NCBI RefSeq assembly: GCF_002278135.3
Contig: NZ_CP029425.2
Location: forward strand, 2,084,001 to 2,148,000
Origin: Bradyrhizobium ottawaense
Lineage (GTDB): Bacteria; Pseudomonadota; Alphaproteobacteria; Rhizobiales; Xanthobacteraceae
Reading direction: 5' to 3'
Length of the DNA: 64,000 bases
Numbering within the stretch: the first letter of the stretch is position 1; every line of letters starts with the position of its first letter. The notes beneath the pieces were generated by a model. The model worked only from the letters and a program-made list of their open reading frames with translations. It had not been told where the DNA came from and did not search any database. Shown one piece after another: positions 16,686 through 24,883 of the stretch. The translations under genes and the position numbers were made by a program.

Positions 16686-17812
16686 CCAGAATCCTGCTTG
16701 CGCTCGTCCTGCTGCTTTCGGCCGCCAGCGCCCATGCCGCCGTCCGCATCAAAGACATCGCGGACATCAAGGGTCTGCGCGAAAACCAGATCGTCGGCTA
16801 CGGCCTCGTCATCGGCCTGAACGGCACCGGCGACACGCTTCGCAACGCTCCGTTCACGGAGCAGTCCCTGCAATCCATGCTCGAGAACATGGGCATCAAC
16901 GTCAGGAACGAGACCACGAGCACCAACAATCCGACCCGTCCGACGACGCTGCGCACGCGCAACGTCGCGGCCGTGATGGTGACTGCGGACCTGACGCCCT
17001 CGATCGGGCCCGGCGAGCGCATGGACGTGACCGTGTCGTCGCTCGGCGATGCGACGTCGCTGCTCGGCGGTACGCTGGTCATGACATCGCTGCGCGCGGC
17101 GGACGGCGCCGTCTATGCGGTGGCGCAGGGCGCGATCACGGTGGCCGGCTACAGCGTCGGAGGCCAGGCGCAGAACGTCAGTCAGGGTACACCGACGGCC
17201 GGGCGCATCCCGAACGGTGCGCTGGTCGAGCGCGAGGTGCAGGGAAGTCTCCACGAGATGGAGTTCCTGGTGCTGCAGCTGAAGAACCCCGACTTCGTCA
17301 CCGCAACACGCATCCTGGACGCCATCAACCGCTACGCCGGCGGACGCTACCGCGCGCAGATCGCCTTCGAGCGCGACTACCGCACCATCGTGCTGTCGAA
17401 GCCGCGCCACATCGGCCCTGTCCGCTTCCTCGCCGAGATCGGCGAACTGACGGTCGAGCCTGATACGCCTGCACGGGTGGTGATCAACGAGCGCACAGGC
17501 ACTGTCGTGATCGGGCGCGACGTGCGGATATCGACCGTTGCCGTGACGCACGGCAATCTGACGGTTCGTGTCACGGAGATGCCCGTGGTGTCGCAGCCGG
17601 CGCCGTTCTCGCGAGGGCAGACCGTGGTGGTCCCGCAGACCGTGGTCGAGGCCAACGAGGCCGGATCGCAGGTGGCGATCCTCAGCGGGGTCGATCTGCA
17701 GCGCCTGGTGCGCGGGCTGAACCAGATCGGCCTGAAGCCGTCGGGCATCATCGCGATCCTGCAGGCGATCAAGACGGCTGGTGCGCTCCAGGCCGATGTC
17801 ATCGTCCAATGA
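16682..17812 (+). CDS. flgI: Flagellar P-ring protein FlgI
   Basis: A 376-residue periplasmic ring protein. An N-terminal Sec signal (ILLALVLLLSAASAHAAVRI) precedes the strongly conserved start of the mature chain (IKDIADIKGLRENQIVGYGL). The family box TLRTRNVAAVMVTADL and the C-terminal DLQRLVRGLNQIGLKPSGII also match. The P ring surrounds the rod at the peptidoglycan layer. Normal length. Confidence 0.97.
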   Translation: MTRILLALVLLLSAASAHAAVRIKDIADIKGLRENQIVGYGLVIGLNGTGDTLRNAPFTEQSLQSMLENMGINVRNETTSTNNPTRPTTLRTRNVAAVMVTADLTPSIGPGERMDVTVSSLGDATSLLGGTLVMTSLRAADGAVYAVAQGAITVAGYSVGGQAQNVSQGTPTAGRIPNGALVEREVQGSLHEMEFLVLQLKNPDFVTATRILDAINRYAGGRYRAQIAFERDYRTIVLSKPRHIGPVRFLAEIGELTVEPDTPARVVINERTGTVVIGRDVRISTVAVTHGNLTVRVTEMPVVSQPAPFSRGQTVVVPQTVVEANEAGSQVAILSGVDLQRLVRGLNQIGLKPSGIIAILQAIKTAGALQADVIVQ

Positions 17813-17879
17813 TGCGCAAGCGTCGTGCAAGCTTGGTCGCTCAATGCTCGTGTCTCGACCGAGAATCGCACGCGGCCCG

Positions 17880-18647
17880 ATGCTGAAGCTGGATCACAAA
17901 GCCAAACTCCTCCTGCTGGTCGCGGCCTCAGTGTTCGCGGGCGCGTCGCCCGTGCTGGCCCTGGACGAGGCCAAGCCGACGAAGCCGCTCAACCTGCTCT
18001 CCTTCGCGCGCGCCCGCGCCCCCGGCCCGCAGAAGCCGCAGCCGGTCACGGCGGGGCCAGGCGACAATGCGTCGATCCGGGCGACGGCCTGGGCGGCCGA
18101 AGACCAGGGACCTGCGACCACTGGCGCGGTGCCCGCTTCCGAGACGCCAGCGACCGCACCTGCAGTTGCACCGGCACGTCCAGCCAAGCCCGGCAGCGTC
18201 ACGGCACCGCCGAAACCTGCGCCGCCACAGGCCGCGGTATCCGCGGACAACGAAGTCGCCCTGTTCTGCAGCAACGTCGCCGATCCCGCCGTCGATGCAA
18301 GGCTGGCCTGGCAGATCAAGGAGCTGGAGAAGGCCGAGAGCCTGCTGCGCGAGCGGATCGCCGAGGTCGAGGCCAAGCGGGTCGAATACGAGAAGTGGAT
18401 GGCGCTACGCGACGACTTCCTGAAGAAGGCCGAAGCCAGCGTCGTCGAGATCTATTCGCGCATGAAGCCCGAAGCTGCGGCGACCCAGATTGCCGGCATG
18501 GCGGACGAGACCGCCGCCGCCGTGCTCGCCAAGCTCAGCCCGAGGAACTCGAGCGCGATCTTCAACGAGATGGATACGGCACGCGCGGCGCACCTCGCCG
18601 ACCTGCTTGGCGGAATGCGTCGCGTGGATGACGGAAAGACCAAATAG
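17880..18647 (+). CDS. motE: MotE-type periplasmic motility protein
   Basis: A 255-residue exported protein: signal peptide about 1-28 (LLLLVAASVFAGASPVLALD), a long Pro/Ala-rich linker (about 45-130), then a helical region with coiled coil (WQIKELEKAESLLRERIAEV) and an MgtE-N-like fold (MKPEAAATQIAGMADETAAA). Rhizobial MotE is known as a chaperone for the periplasmic motility protein MotC, which is encoded at 26.9 kb. The ATG at 17880 is chosen because the signal peptide follows it; ATG 17844 is possible. It ends directly before flgH. Confidence 0.85.
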   Translation: MLKLDHKAKLLLLVAASVFAGASPVLALDEAKPTKPLNLLSFARARAPGPQKPQPVTAGPGDNASIRATAWAAEDQGPATTGAVPASETPATAPAVAPARPAKPGSVTAPPKPAPPQAAVSADNEVALFCSNVADPAVDARLAWQIKELEKAESLLRERIAEVEAKRVEYEKWMALRDDFLKKAEASVVEIYSRMKPEAAATQIAGMADETAAAVLAKLSPRNSSAIFNEMDTARAAHLADLLGGMRRVDDGKTK

Positions 18648-19355
18648 ATGAAGAAGCCGATCCTCATCCTCTCGCTCATGCTGGCGTCCGTGCCCTTGGC
18701 CGGATGCTTCCATGATCCGTCCGAGGTCCTGACCGGCCCGCAAATGTCGCCGGTCGGCAGCGGCCTCCGGACCCAGGCCGATCCGATTCCGGTGACGCCG
18801 CGCATGCGCACGCCGGTCAGCTATCGCTCGACCTGGGACGACGGCACCGATCTCTACCGCGATCCCCGCGCCCGGCGCACCGGCGACGTCGTGACGGTGA
18901 TCATCTCGATGCAGGACAAGGCCAAGCTCGACAACAAGACCGGCCGCTCGCGCGACTCGCAGGTCAAGTTCGGGCTCGACTGGCTGATGGACGTCGCAGG
19001 GTGGAGCGACAAGGGATCGACCAACGCCAATCTCAGCACCAACACCCAGATCAAGGGCAACGGCCAGATCGATCGCACCGAAGATATCAAGCTCTCGATC
19101 GCGGCCATCGTCACCGACGTGTTGCCGAACGGCAATATGATGATCAGCGGCTCGCAGGAGTTTCGCGTCAATACGGAGATGCGCGTGCTCAACGTCGGCG
19201 GCATCGTGCGGCCGCGCGACATCTCGCGCACCAACACGATCTCCTACGAGAAGATCGCCGAGGCTCGCGTGTCCTATGGCGGTCGCGGGAATCTGTCCGA
19301 CGTGCAGCAGCCTGGATGGGGACATCGGATCTATGACGCCGTGGCACCATTCTGA
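18648..19355 (+). CDS. flgH: Flagellar L-ring lipoprotein FlgH
   Basis: A 235-residue outer-membrane ring lipoprotein. It has the lipobox LAGC at about residues 18-21. The mature domain shows the FlgH hallmarks DLYRDPRARRTGDVVTVIIS, LPNGNMMISGSQEFRVNTE and VGGIVRPRDISRTNTI. It follows the motE stop directly. It forms the outer bushing around the rod. Confidence 0.97.
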   Translation: MKKPILILSLMLASVPLAGCFHDPSEVLTGPQMSPVGSGLRTQADPIPVTPRMRTPVSYRSTWDDGTDLYRDPRARRTGDVVTVIISMQDKAKLDNKTGRSRDSQVKFGLDWLMDVAGWSDKGSTNANLSTNTQIKGNGQIDRTEDIKLSIAAIVTDVLPNGNMMISGSQEFRVNTEMRVLNVGGIVRPRDISRTNTISYEKIAEARVSYGGRGNLSDVQQPGWGHRIYDAVAPF

Positions 19356-19397
19356 AGTCCGCGCCGGTCTGGCCGCGTCGCGAGGGCAGGGGACGTG

Positions 19398-19841
19398 ATG
19401 CGCCTGATTGCGGCCATCGTGGCGCTGACCCTTGTCGCGATCGGTGCGGGCGCGCTGGCCGGGCTGCATCTGTTCGCGGCCGCCGAGCGCGTCGCCGACG
19501 CGAAGAAGACCGCCACGCCGCCGCCGCTTGCCTCGAGCTACGCCGGCAGCGCGCGGCTCAGGAAGTTGTCCCCGATCGTGACCAATCTCGCCGCGCCGGC
19601 CAACAACTGGGCCCGCATCGAAGCCTCCATGGTGACCGAGAGCATGAGCGACGAGGATGCCGGCATCCTGGCCGCCCACATCAGCGAGGACATCGTCACC
19701 TATCTGCGGTCGGCGACGGTGACGCAATTCGAGGGATCGCGCGGGCTTCAGCATCTGCGCGACGACCTGACCGAGCGCGCCAGTATCCGTTCGTCGGGCA
19801 AGGTGCGCGAATTGATCATTGAGACCCTGGTGATTCAGTGA
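19398..19841 (+). CDS. fliL: Flagellar basal body-associated protein FliL
   Basis: A 147-residue protein with one N-terminal membrane helix (LIAAIVALTLVAIGAGALAG) and a periplasmic domain. The C-terminal pattern (LRDDLTERASIRSSGKVREL, then IIETLVIQ) is typical of FliL, which rings the stator and raises torque. The ATG at 19398 is preferred to GTG 19395. It overlaps fliP by 4 bases (GTGA). A second, more divergent FliL-like protein is encoded at 39688. Confidence 0.9.
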   Translation: MRLIAAIVALTLVAIGAGALAGLHLFAAAERVADAKKTATPPPLASSYAGSARLRKLSPIVTNLAAPANNWARIEASMVTESMSDEDAGILAAHISEDIVTYLRSATVTQFEGSRGLQHLRDDLTERASIRSSGKVRELIIETLVIQ

Positions 19842-20578
19842 GAGTGAAAATCCTGCTGCTCGCGTTGGTTCTGGTCGTGCTGCCCGAAGTGGCGCTCGCC
19901 CAGATACCGGACCTCAACTCGCTGCTGCCACCCGGAAACGGCTCGACCAGCGGCCGGATCATCCAGCTGATGGCGCTGATCACGGTGCTGTCGGTGGCGC
20001 CGGGACTGCTCATCATGGTGACGAGCTTCACGCGATTTGCGGTGGCGCTGTCGTTCCTGCGCGCCGGGCTCGGCCTGCAGACCACGCCGGCCAACCTGGT
20101 GCTGATCAGCCTCGCGCTGTTCATGACCTTCTACGTGATGGCGCCGACCTTCGATCGCGCCTGGGAGACCGGCGTCCAGCCGCTGATGAAGAACGAGATC
20201 TCGGAAGAGCAGGCCTATCTGAAGATCACCGATCCGTTCCGCGAGTTCATGCTGGCCCATGTCCGCGACAAGGATCTGCAGACCTTCGAGTCGCTCGCCG
20301 CCGAGAGCTTTCGCAAGAAGTTCGACGACAAGCGCGTCGATTTGCGCGTCATCATTCCGGCCTTCATGATCTCCGAGCTGAGGCGTTCGTTCGAGATCGG
20401 ATTTCTCATCATCCTGCCGTTCCTCGTCATCGACATGATCGTGGCGACGCTGACGATGTCGATGGGCATGATGATGATGCCGCCGACGATCCTGGCGCTG
20501 CCGTTCAAGATGCTGTTCTTCGTGCTGATCGACGGCTGGAATCTGCTCGCCTCCGGACTGGTGCGCTCGTTCTCGTAA
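19838..20578 (+). CDS. fliP: Flagellar export gate protein FliP
   Basis: A 246-residue export-gate membrane protein with an N-terminal signal sequence (LLLALVLVVLPEVALAQIPD). Hallmarks are GLLIMVTSFTRFAVALSFLR, the VRVIIPAFMISELRRSFEIG-type box (LRVIIPAFMISELRRSFEIG) and MGMMMMPPTILALPFKMLFF. FliP forms the core pore with FliQ (35.1 kb) and FliR (37.5 kb), encoded in other units. The start is GTG at 19838, overlapping the fliL stop. No fliO is seen. Confidence 0.97.
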   Translation: MRVKILLLALVLVVLPEVALAQIPDLNSLLPPGNGSTSGRIIQLMALITVLSVAPGLLIMVTSFTRFAVALSFLRAGLGLQTTPANLVLISLALFMTFYVMAPTFDRAWETGVQPLMKNEISEEQAYLKITDPFREFMLAHVRDKDLQTFESLAAESFRKKFDDKRVDLRVIIPAFMISELRRSFEIGFLIILPFLVIDMIVATLTMSMGMMMMPPTILALPFKMLFFVLIDGWNLLASGLVRSFS

Positions 20579-20604
20579 CCGCGGCGATCGCCTGGCGCCC
20601 CGTC

Positions 20605-20716
20605 ATGGTTAGCGAAAAGTACCGCGCTATGGTTAGCGCTGGGTAATATTAACCATCTGATATTGCTGAAGAATTCAAGCCGATCTTAATCCGCCGGCAA
20701 GATTCGACGTGTTAGC
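20605..20716 (+). promoter_or_regulatory. Regulatory region of the first flagellin gene
   Basis: Two direct copies of ATGGTTAGCG (20605-20614, 20629-20638; 24-base spacing) and one inverted half-site ATTAACCAT (20648-20656) resemble CtrA-type half sites. At 20691-20716 lies CCGCCGGCAAGATTCGACGTG followed by TTAGC, a variant of the element before the second flagellin. That element starts 55 bases before the conserved leader, against 59 bases in the second gene. Confidence 0.5.
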
Positions 20717-20753
20717 AAGGCGTCACGGCGGGTTGGACCTCACCCACATCAGT

Positions 20754-20837
20754 CCAAAGGCATGATGCCGCCCCTCCGTACCGGTGCAAGTCCGGTATGT
20801 CCCCTGATGAAAATGTAACGCGTACATAAAGGGACAT
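20754..20837 (+). promoter_or_regulatory. Structured flagellin mRNA leader, copy 1 (ribosome-site hairpin)
   Basis: A block from CCAAAGGCATGATGCC to ATGTCCCC is almost identical to 21931-21981. TACCGG (20779-20784) pairs with CCGGTA (20792-20797). ATGTCCC (20797-20803) pairs with GGGACAT (20831-20837), which contains the ribosome binding site 6-9 bases before the start. An extra hairpin ATGTA/TACAT (20813-20827) lies between them. Likely target of FlbT/FlaF; it may belong to a known rhizobial flagellar leader RNA family. Confidence 0.65.
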
Positions 20838-20842
20838 TCTCA

Positions 20843-21748
20843 ATGTCAAGCCTGCTCACGAACTCGTCCGCCATGACCGCGCTCCAGACCTTGCGGTCTG
20901 TCAGCTCGCAACTCTCCACCACGCAGAGCCGGATCTCCACCGGCCAGCGCGTGGCTACCGCCGCGGACAACGCCGCCTACTGGTCGATCGCGACCTCGAT
21001 GCGCGCCGACAACGCCGCGCTCTCCGCCGTCTCCGACTCGCTCGGTCTGTCGGCCGCGACCGTCGACACCGAGTACACCGCTCTGAACAAGGTCCTCGGC
21101 GACAGCAACTCCGGCCTGACCAAGCTGCAGTCGCTGCTGGTCGAAGCCAAGACCGCCGGTATCGATCGCAGCAAGATCCAGTCGGAAATCACCCAGATTC
21201 AGCAGGACATGAAGAACGTCGCCAGCGCGGCGACTTTCAACGGCGTCAACTGGCTGAGCACCAACGCCTCCACGCCGACGACCGTCAATCTCGTGTCGTC
21301 GTTCTCGCGTGTCGGCTCCACGCCGACCACCAGCTCGATCACGGTGACCGTCGCCAACTACTCGCTCTACACCTCGAGCACGGGCGGCATCCTCGACACG
21401 GTGAGCGGCAGCGCGTCGGTCGACAGCCTCAACATCGGTGCGCTGACCGACTCGGCTGCTGACCAGACCATTCTCGATGGTTACATCGCGAAGGTCACCG
21501 CAGCGATCGGCACGGTGTCTTCGGGCGCCGCCAACCTCGGCGCCATCAAGAACCGTATCTCGAACAACTCGGAGTTCGTGAAGTCGCTGATGGACTCGGT
21601 GGATCGCGGTATCGGCCAGCTAGTCGACGCCGACATGAACCAGGAGTCCACCCGCCTGGCGGCCCTCCAGGTCCAGCAGCAGCTCGGCGTTCAGGCGCTC
21701 TCGATCGCCAACAACAACAGTCAGAGCATCCTGTCGCTGTTCCGCTAA
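20843..21748 (+). CDS. lafA: Flagellin, small lateral-type (first of tandem pair)
   Basis: A 301-residue filament protein of about 30 kDa. The conserved N-terminal D0/D1 region (SSLLTNSSAMTALQTLRSVS, then RISTGQRV and YWSIATSMR) and C-terminal D0 (LGVQALSIANNNSQSILSLF) frame a short variable centre, with no D2/D3 insertion. This size and the tandem arrangement fit the thin lateral flagellins LafA1/LafA2 of Bradyrhizobium. It is exported unfolded by the type III apparatus. It is monocistronic: own promoter, structured leader, and a 13-base stem terminator. Codons are strongly biased, as in highly expressed genes. Most of its N-terminal half is nearly identical to the second copy. Confidence 0.96.
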   Translation: MSSLLTNSSAMTALQTLRSVSSQLSTTQSRISTGQRVATAADNAAYWSIATSMRADNAALSAVSDSLGLSAATVDTEYTALNKVLGDSNSGLTKLQSLLVEAKTAGIDRSKIQSEITQIQQDMKNVASAATFNGVNWLSTNASTPTTVNLVSSFSRVGSTPTTSSITVTVANYSLYTSSTGGILDTVSGSASVDSLNIGALTDSAADQTILDGYIAKVTAAIGTVSSGAANLGAIKNRISNNSEFVKSLMDSVDRGIGQLVDADMNQESTRLAALQVQQQLGVQALSIANNNSQSILSLFR

Positions 21749-21766
21749 GCCTTCGACGATCTCGGG

Positions 21767-21803
21767 AGGGCCGCGCTTCTTGCGAAGCGCGGCCCTTTCG
21801 TTT
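21767..21803 (+). terminator. Rho-independent terminator of the first flagellin gene
   Basis: A perfect 13-base stem (AGGGCCGCGCTTC with GAAGCGCGGCCCT, loop TTGC) at 21767-21796 is followed by TTCGTTT. It lies 18 bases after the stop codon. Confidence 0.93.
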
Positions 21804-21863
21804 GCCTGACGCGCGCACCGCGATTTCGGCTGCCCTGTTGCAGCGGGGGCACAGCGCCACAAG

Positions 21864-21887
21864 CCCCGCACAAGCTTCGCTGGCTAG
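21864..21887 (+). promoter_or_regulatory. Candidate flagellar promoter element before the second flagellin
   Basis: CCCCGCACAAGCTTCGCTGG followed by CTAG. Near copies lie before flhA and flgE (CCCCGCG(T/C)AAGC), and the AAGCTT-N6-CTAG core also lies before flgB. It sits 59 bases (AAG to leader) before the conserved leader. Confidence 0.5.
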
Positions 21888-21930
21888 TCTGGCCGCTACG
21901 ACGGATTGGGTTTACGCGCATTTCCGCAGC

Positions 21931-22006
21931 CCAAAGGCATGATGCCGCCCTGTCGTACCGGTGCAAGCCCGGTATGTCCCCATCCATTCTGTTTTCAAAG
22001 GGACAT
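21931..22006 (+). promoter_or_regulatory. Structured flagellin mRNA leader, copy 2 (ribosome-site hairpin)
   Basis: It has the same leader as copy 1. TACCGG (21956-21961) pairs with CCGGTA (21969-21974), loop TGCAAGC. ATGTCCC (21974-21980) pairs with GGGACAT (22000-22006), covering the ribosome binding site of the start at 22012. The linker between the two pairing arms differs (19 bases here, 27 in copy 1) and is not conserved, while both pairing arms are exact. Confidence 0.65.
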
Positions 22007-22011
22007 CGAAG

Positions 22012-22923
22012 ATGGCTTCCAGCCTGCTTACCAACTCCGCCGCAATGACTGCGCTCCAGACCCTCCGGAATGTCAGCGCCAGCCTCCAGACCACCGAAAA
22101 CCGGATCTCCACCGGCCAGCGCGTCTCGACCGCTTCGGACAACTCGGCCTATTGGTCGATCGCGACCTCGATGCGCGCCGACAACGCCGCGCTCTCGGCC
22201 GTCTCCGACTCGCTCGGTCTGTCGGCTGCGACGGTCGACACCGAATACACCGCTCTGAACAAGGTCATCGGCGACCAGAACTCCGGCCTGACCAAGCTCC
22301 AGGCGCTGCTGGTCGAAGCCAAGACCGCCGGTATCGACCGCACCAAGATCCAGGCTGAAATCACCCAGATCCAGCAGGACATGAAGAACGTGGCCAACGC
22401 GGCGACGTTCAACGGCGTCAACTGGCTGAGCACCAACGCGTCTACGCCGACCACCGTCAACCTGGTGTCGTCGTTCTCGCGCGTCGGCGGCACGCCGACG
22501 ATCAACACCATCACGGTGACGGTCGCCAACTACTCGCTCTACACCGCGACCACTGGCGGCATCCTGGACACGGTGACCGGCAGCGCGTCGGTCAACACCA
22601 TCGGCATCGGTGCGCTGACCGACTCGACGGCCGACCAGACCATCCTCGACGGCTACATCGCGCAGGTCACCACCGCGATCAACACGGTCAGCCAGTCCGC
22701 CGCCAACCTCGGTGCCATCAAGAACCGCATCTCGAACAACACTGAGTTCGTGAAGTCGCTGATGGACTCGGTGGATCGTGGTATCGGCCAGCTCGTCGAC
22801 GCCGACATGAACGCGGAATCGACCCGGCTCCAGGCGCTGCAGACCCAGCAGCAGCTCGGCGTTCAGGCGCTCTCGATCGCCAACCAGAACAGCCAGAGCA
22901 TCCTGTCGCTGTTCCGCGGCTAA
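22012..22923 (+). CDS. lafA: Flagellin, small lateral-type (second of tandem pair)
   Basis: A 303-residue flagellin paralogue of the gene at 20843. It differs mainly in the central region (VANYSLYTATTGGILDTVTG) and near the C terminus (ADMNAESTRLQALQTQQQLG). The D0/D1 ends are complete and no D2/D3 domain is present. The ATG at 22012 is used: it lies 8 bases after GGGA, and the family sequence SSLLTNSAAMTALQTL begins there. It has its own promoter element, leader and terminator hairpin. Near identity with the first copy suggests recent duplication or gene conversion. Confidence 0.96.
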   Translation: MASSLLTNSAAMTALQTLRNVSASLQTTENRISTGQRVSTASDNSAYWSIATSMRADNAALSAVSDSLGLSAATVDTEYTALNKVIGDQNSGLTKLQALLVEAKTAGIDRTKIQAEITQIQQDMKNVANAATFNGVNWLSTNASTPTTVNLVSSFSRVGGTPTINTITVTVANYSLYTATTGGILDTVTGSASVNTIGIGALTDSTADQTILDGYIAQVTTAINTVSQSAANLGAIKNRISNNTEFVKSLMDSVDRGIGQLVDADMNAESTRLQALQTQQQLGVQALSIANQNSQSILSLFRG

Positions 22924-22940
22924 GCGGCGCTTTCGAAAAC

Positions 22941-22967
22941 GACCGTGCTCCCTCAGGGAGCACGGTC
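22941..22967 (+). terminator. Hairpin terminator of the second flagellin gene
   Basis: A 12-base perfect stem GACCGTGCTCCC / GGGAGCACGGTC with loop TCA starts 17 bases after the stop codon. A T-run is lacking, so it may work as an mRNA-stabilising hairpin or with a factor. Confidence 0.7.
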
Positions 22968-23107
22968 CCCGCCGTGACCGGCGGACGTGGCGGCACAAGA
23001 CGTCCGCAATCGATCTCCCGACGTTGAATTTCATGCGACACGCCGCGGCCGATCGTGCGGCCGTGCGTCCCGGCGTGCATTGCCGCCGACCGGATTGCGT
23101 CGCCAGG

Positions 23108-23156
23108 GCTTCTTGTAAAATAGGCCTTCTTGTAAAATAGGCCTTCTTGTAAAATT
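23108..23156. repeat. Three tandem 17-base repeats upstream of fliF
   Basis: CTTCTTGTAAAAT occurs three times (23109-23121, 23126-23138, 23143-23155) with a 17-base period, linked by AGGC. It is AT-rich inside GC-rich DNA and lies about 100-150 bases before the fliF start. It could be a regulator-binding array or a slippage product. The surrounding 22968-23257 shows no gene. Confidence 0.75.
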
Positions 23157-23257
23157 GCAACGCCTCGCCTGCGAACTGACACATTCGTGTCCTCGCGCAA
23201 CCTTCAGACAAGGTTGGCAGCGGAGTGTCCCGTACGTCCGCATTGGTACGAGGTCAT

Positions 23258-24883
23258 ATGCTCAGTCGTGCGCAGGTACAGCAACTGCTCAACAATCTGC
23301 TGGAGCTTGGGCCGCGACGCCTGATGGCCCTGGGCCTGATCGGTTTTGCCGTTCTCGTGACCGTCGTCGGCGGCGCGTACTATCTGAGCCGGCCTGAATT
23401 CGAGACGCTCTATACCGGCCTCACCCGCGAAGACGTGACGCGCATGGGCGCCGCGCTGCGCGAGCAGAACATCACCTTCGACGTCAATACGGCCGGCGAC
23501 GCGCTCTCGGTGCGCCCGAGCCAGACCATGCAGGCGCGGATGCTGCTGGCCGAGAAGGGGCTGCCGACCAGCGCCAATTCCGGCTACGAGCTGTTCGACA
23601 AGATCGGCTCGCTCGGCCTGACCTCGTTCATGCAGGAGGTCACCAAGCTCCGGGCGCTGGAAGGCGAGATCGCGCGCACGGTGCAGTTGATGAAGGGCGT
23701 CAAGGCGGCGCGGGTGCATATCGTGCTGCCGGTGCGCGGCTCGTTTCGCGCGACGCAGCAGCCGCCATCCGCATCGGTCGTGCTGCGCACCGACGGCGCG
23801 ATCGAGGCCCGCACGGCGCAGTCGATCCGCCATCTCGTCGCCGCCGCCATTCCAGGCATGAACCGCGACAAGGTGACGGTGCTGGACGCCGACGGTTCGA
23901 TGCTGCTCGCCGAAGAGGACGAGGCGAGCGCCGCCCCGACCAAGATGGCGAGCCTGCAGAAGACGGTCGGCGGCATGGTGCAGGAGAACATCCGCAAGGC
24001 GCTGACGCCCTATCTGGGCCTCGACAATTTCGAGGTCAGCGTCGCGCCGCAGCTCTCCACAGACAAGCGGCAGATCAACGAGACCGTCTACGATCCGGAG
24101 AGCCGGGCCGAGCGTTCGGTGCGGAACGTGCGCGAGAAGGAATCTTCGCAGAACGCCGACCGTTCGACGCCGACCACGGTGCAGCAGAACCTTCCCGATC
24201 AGCAGGTCAACGCCGGCGGCGGCAAGAACTCCAGCGAAGACAAGACCCGCCGCGAGGACGTCACCAACTTCGAGGTCTCGTCCAAGACCACGACGACGGT
24301 GAGCGACGGCTATGCGGTGAAGAAGCTCTTCATCGCCGTCCTGGTCAATCGGGCGCGGCTGGTCGCCGATCTCGGCGACAAGAGCAACCAGGCCATCGTC
24401 GACAGCAAGCTCGCCGAGATCAGCCAGCTCGCCGCGACGGCCGGCGGATTGGACAAGCAGCGCGGCGACCAGATCCAGGTGACGGCCGTCGACTTCATCG
24501 AGGGCTCGCGCGAGCTGGCGCCGGTGCCGCCGATCAGCTTCGTCGAGATGATCAACAAGCAGCTCGGCAGCGTCATCAACGCGGTGACGATCCTGGCCGT
24601 TGCGTCGATGCTGGTCTGGTTCGGCCTGCGGCCGGCGGTCAACGGCATTCTGACCCATCGCGCGGAGCAGGAGCAGGTGGAGGCGGCCGAGGCCGCTGAG
24701 ATCGAGGCTGCTGCGGCCCTTGCACTGGCCGAGAGTCAGGACCCCGAGCTCAATCTCGTCGAAGATCTCGAAGGCAAGATGCAGCGAACGCCGCAGAAGC
24801 GACTGGAGCAGATCGTCCGGCTCGACCAGGCGCAGGCCGCAGCGATCCTTAAAGACTGGATGCGACGCGAGGAGGCGGCATGA
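23258..24883 (+). CDS. fliF: Flagellar MS-ring protein FliF
   Basis: A 541-residue inner-membrane ring protein. First membrane helix about 22-42. The periplasmic ring-building motifs include LRALEGEIARTVQLMKGVKA, and a second membrane helix lies about 450-470 (VINAVTILAVASMLVWFGL). A cytoplasmic tail binds FliG. The ATG at 23258 is preferred over GTG 23225 because GAGGT lies 6 bases before it and the usual FliF N terminus follows. It is the first gene of the unit fliF-fliH-motB-motC-fliK-lytic transglycosylase, with 4-base overlaps throughout most of it. It lies behind a 330-base leader containing a triple repeat. Confidence 0.96.
   Translation: MLSRAQVQQLLNNLLELGPRRLMALGLIGFAVLVTVVGGAYYLSRPEFETLYTGLTREDVTRMGAALREQNITFDVNTAGDALSVRPSQTMQARMLLAEKGLPTSANSGYELFDKIGSLGLTSFMQEVTKLRALEGEIARTVQLMKGVKAARVHIVLPVRGSFRATQQPPSASVVLRTDGAIEARTAQSIRHLVAAAIPGMNRDKVTVLDADGSMLLAEEDEASAAPTKMASLQKTVGGMVQENIRKALTPYLGLDNFEVSVAPQLSTDKRQINETVYDPESRAERSVRNVREKESSQNADRSTPTTVQQNLPDQQVNAGGGKNSSEDKTRREDVTNFEVSSKTTTTVSDGYAVKKLFIAVLVNRARLVADLGDKSNQAIVDSKLAEISQLAATAGGLDKQRGDQIQVTAVDFIEGSRELAPVPPISFVEMINKQLGSVINAVTILAVASMLVWFGLRPAVNGILTHRAEQEQVEAAEAAEIEAAAALALAESQDPELNLVEDLEGKMQRTPQKRLEQIVRLDQAQAAAILKDWMRREEAA

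Noticed and set aside
20754..20837. Metabolite riboswitch before the first flagellin
   Set aside because: The hairpin with GGTGCAAG loop does not match any riboswitch core I know, and the downstream genes are flagellins with FlbT present; a protein-controlled leader is more likely.
23108..23156. CRISPR-like array
   Set aside because: Three 13-base units with 4-base links are far too short for repeats and spacers, and no cas genes are present.
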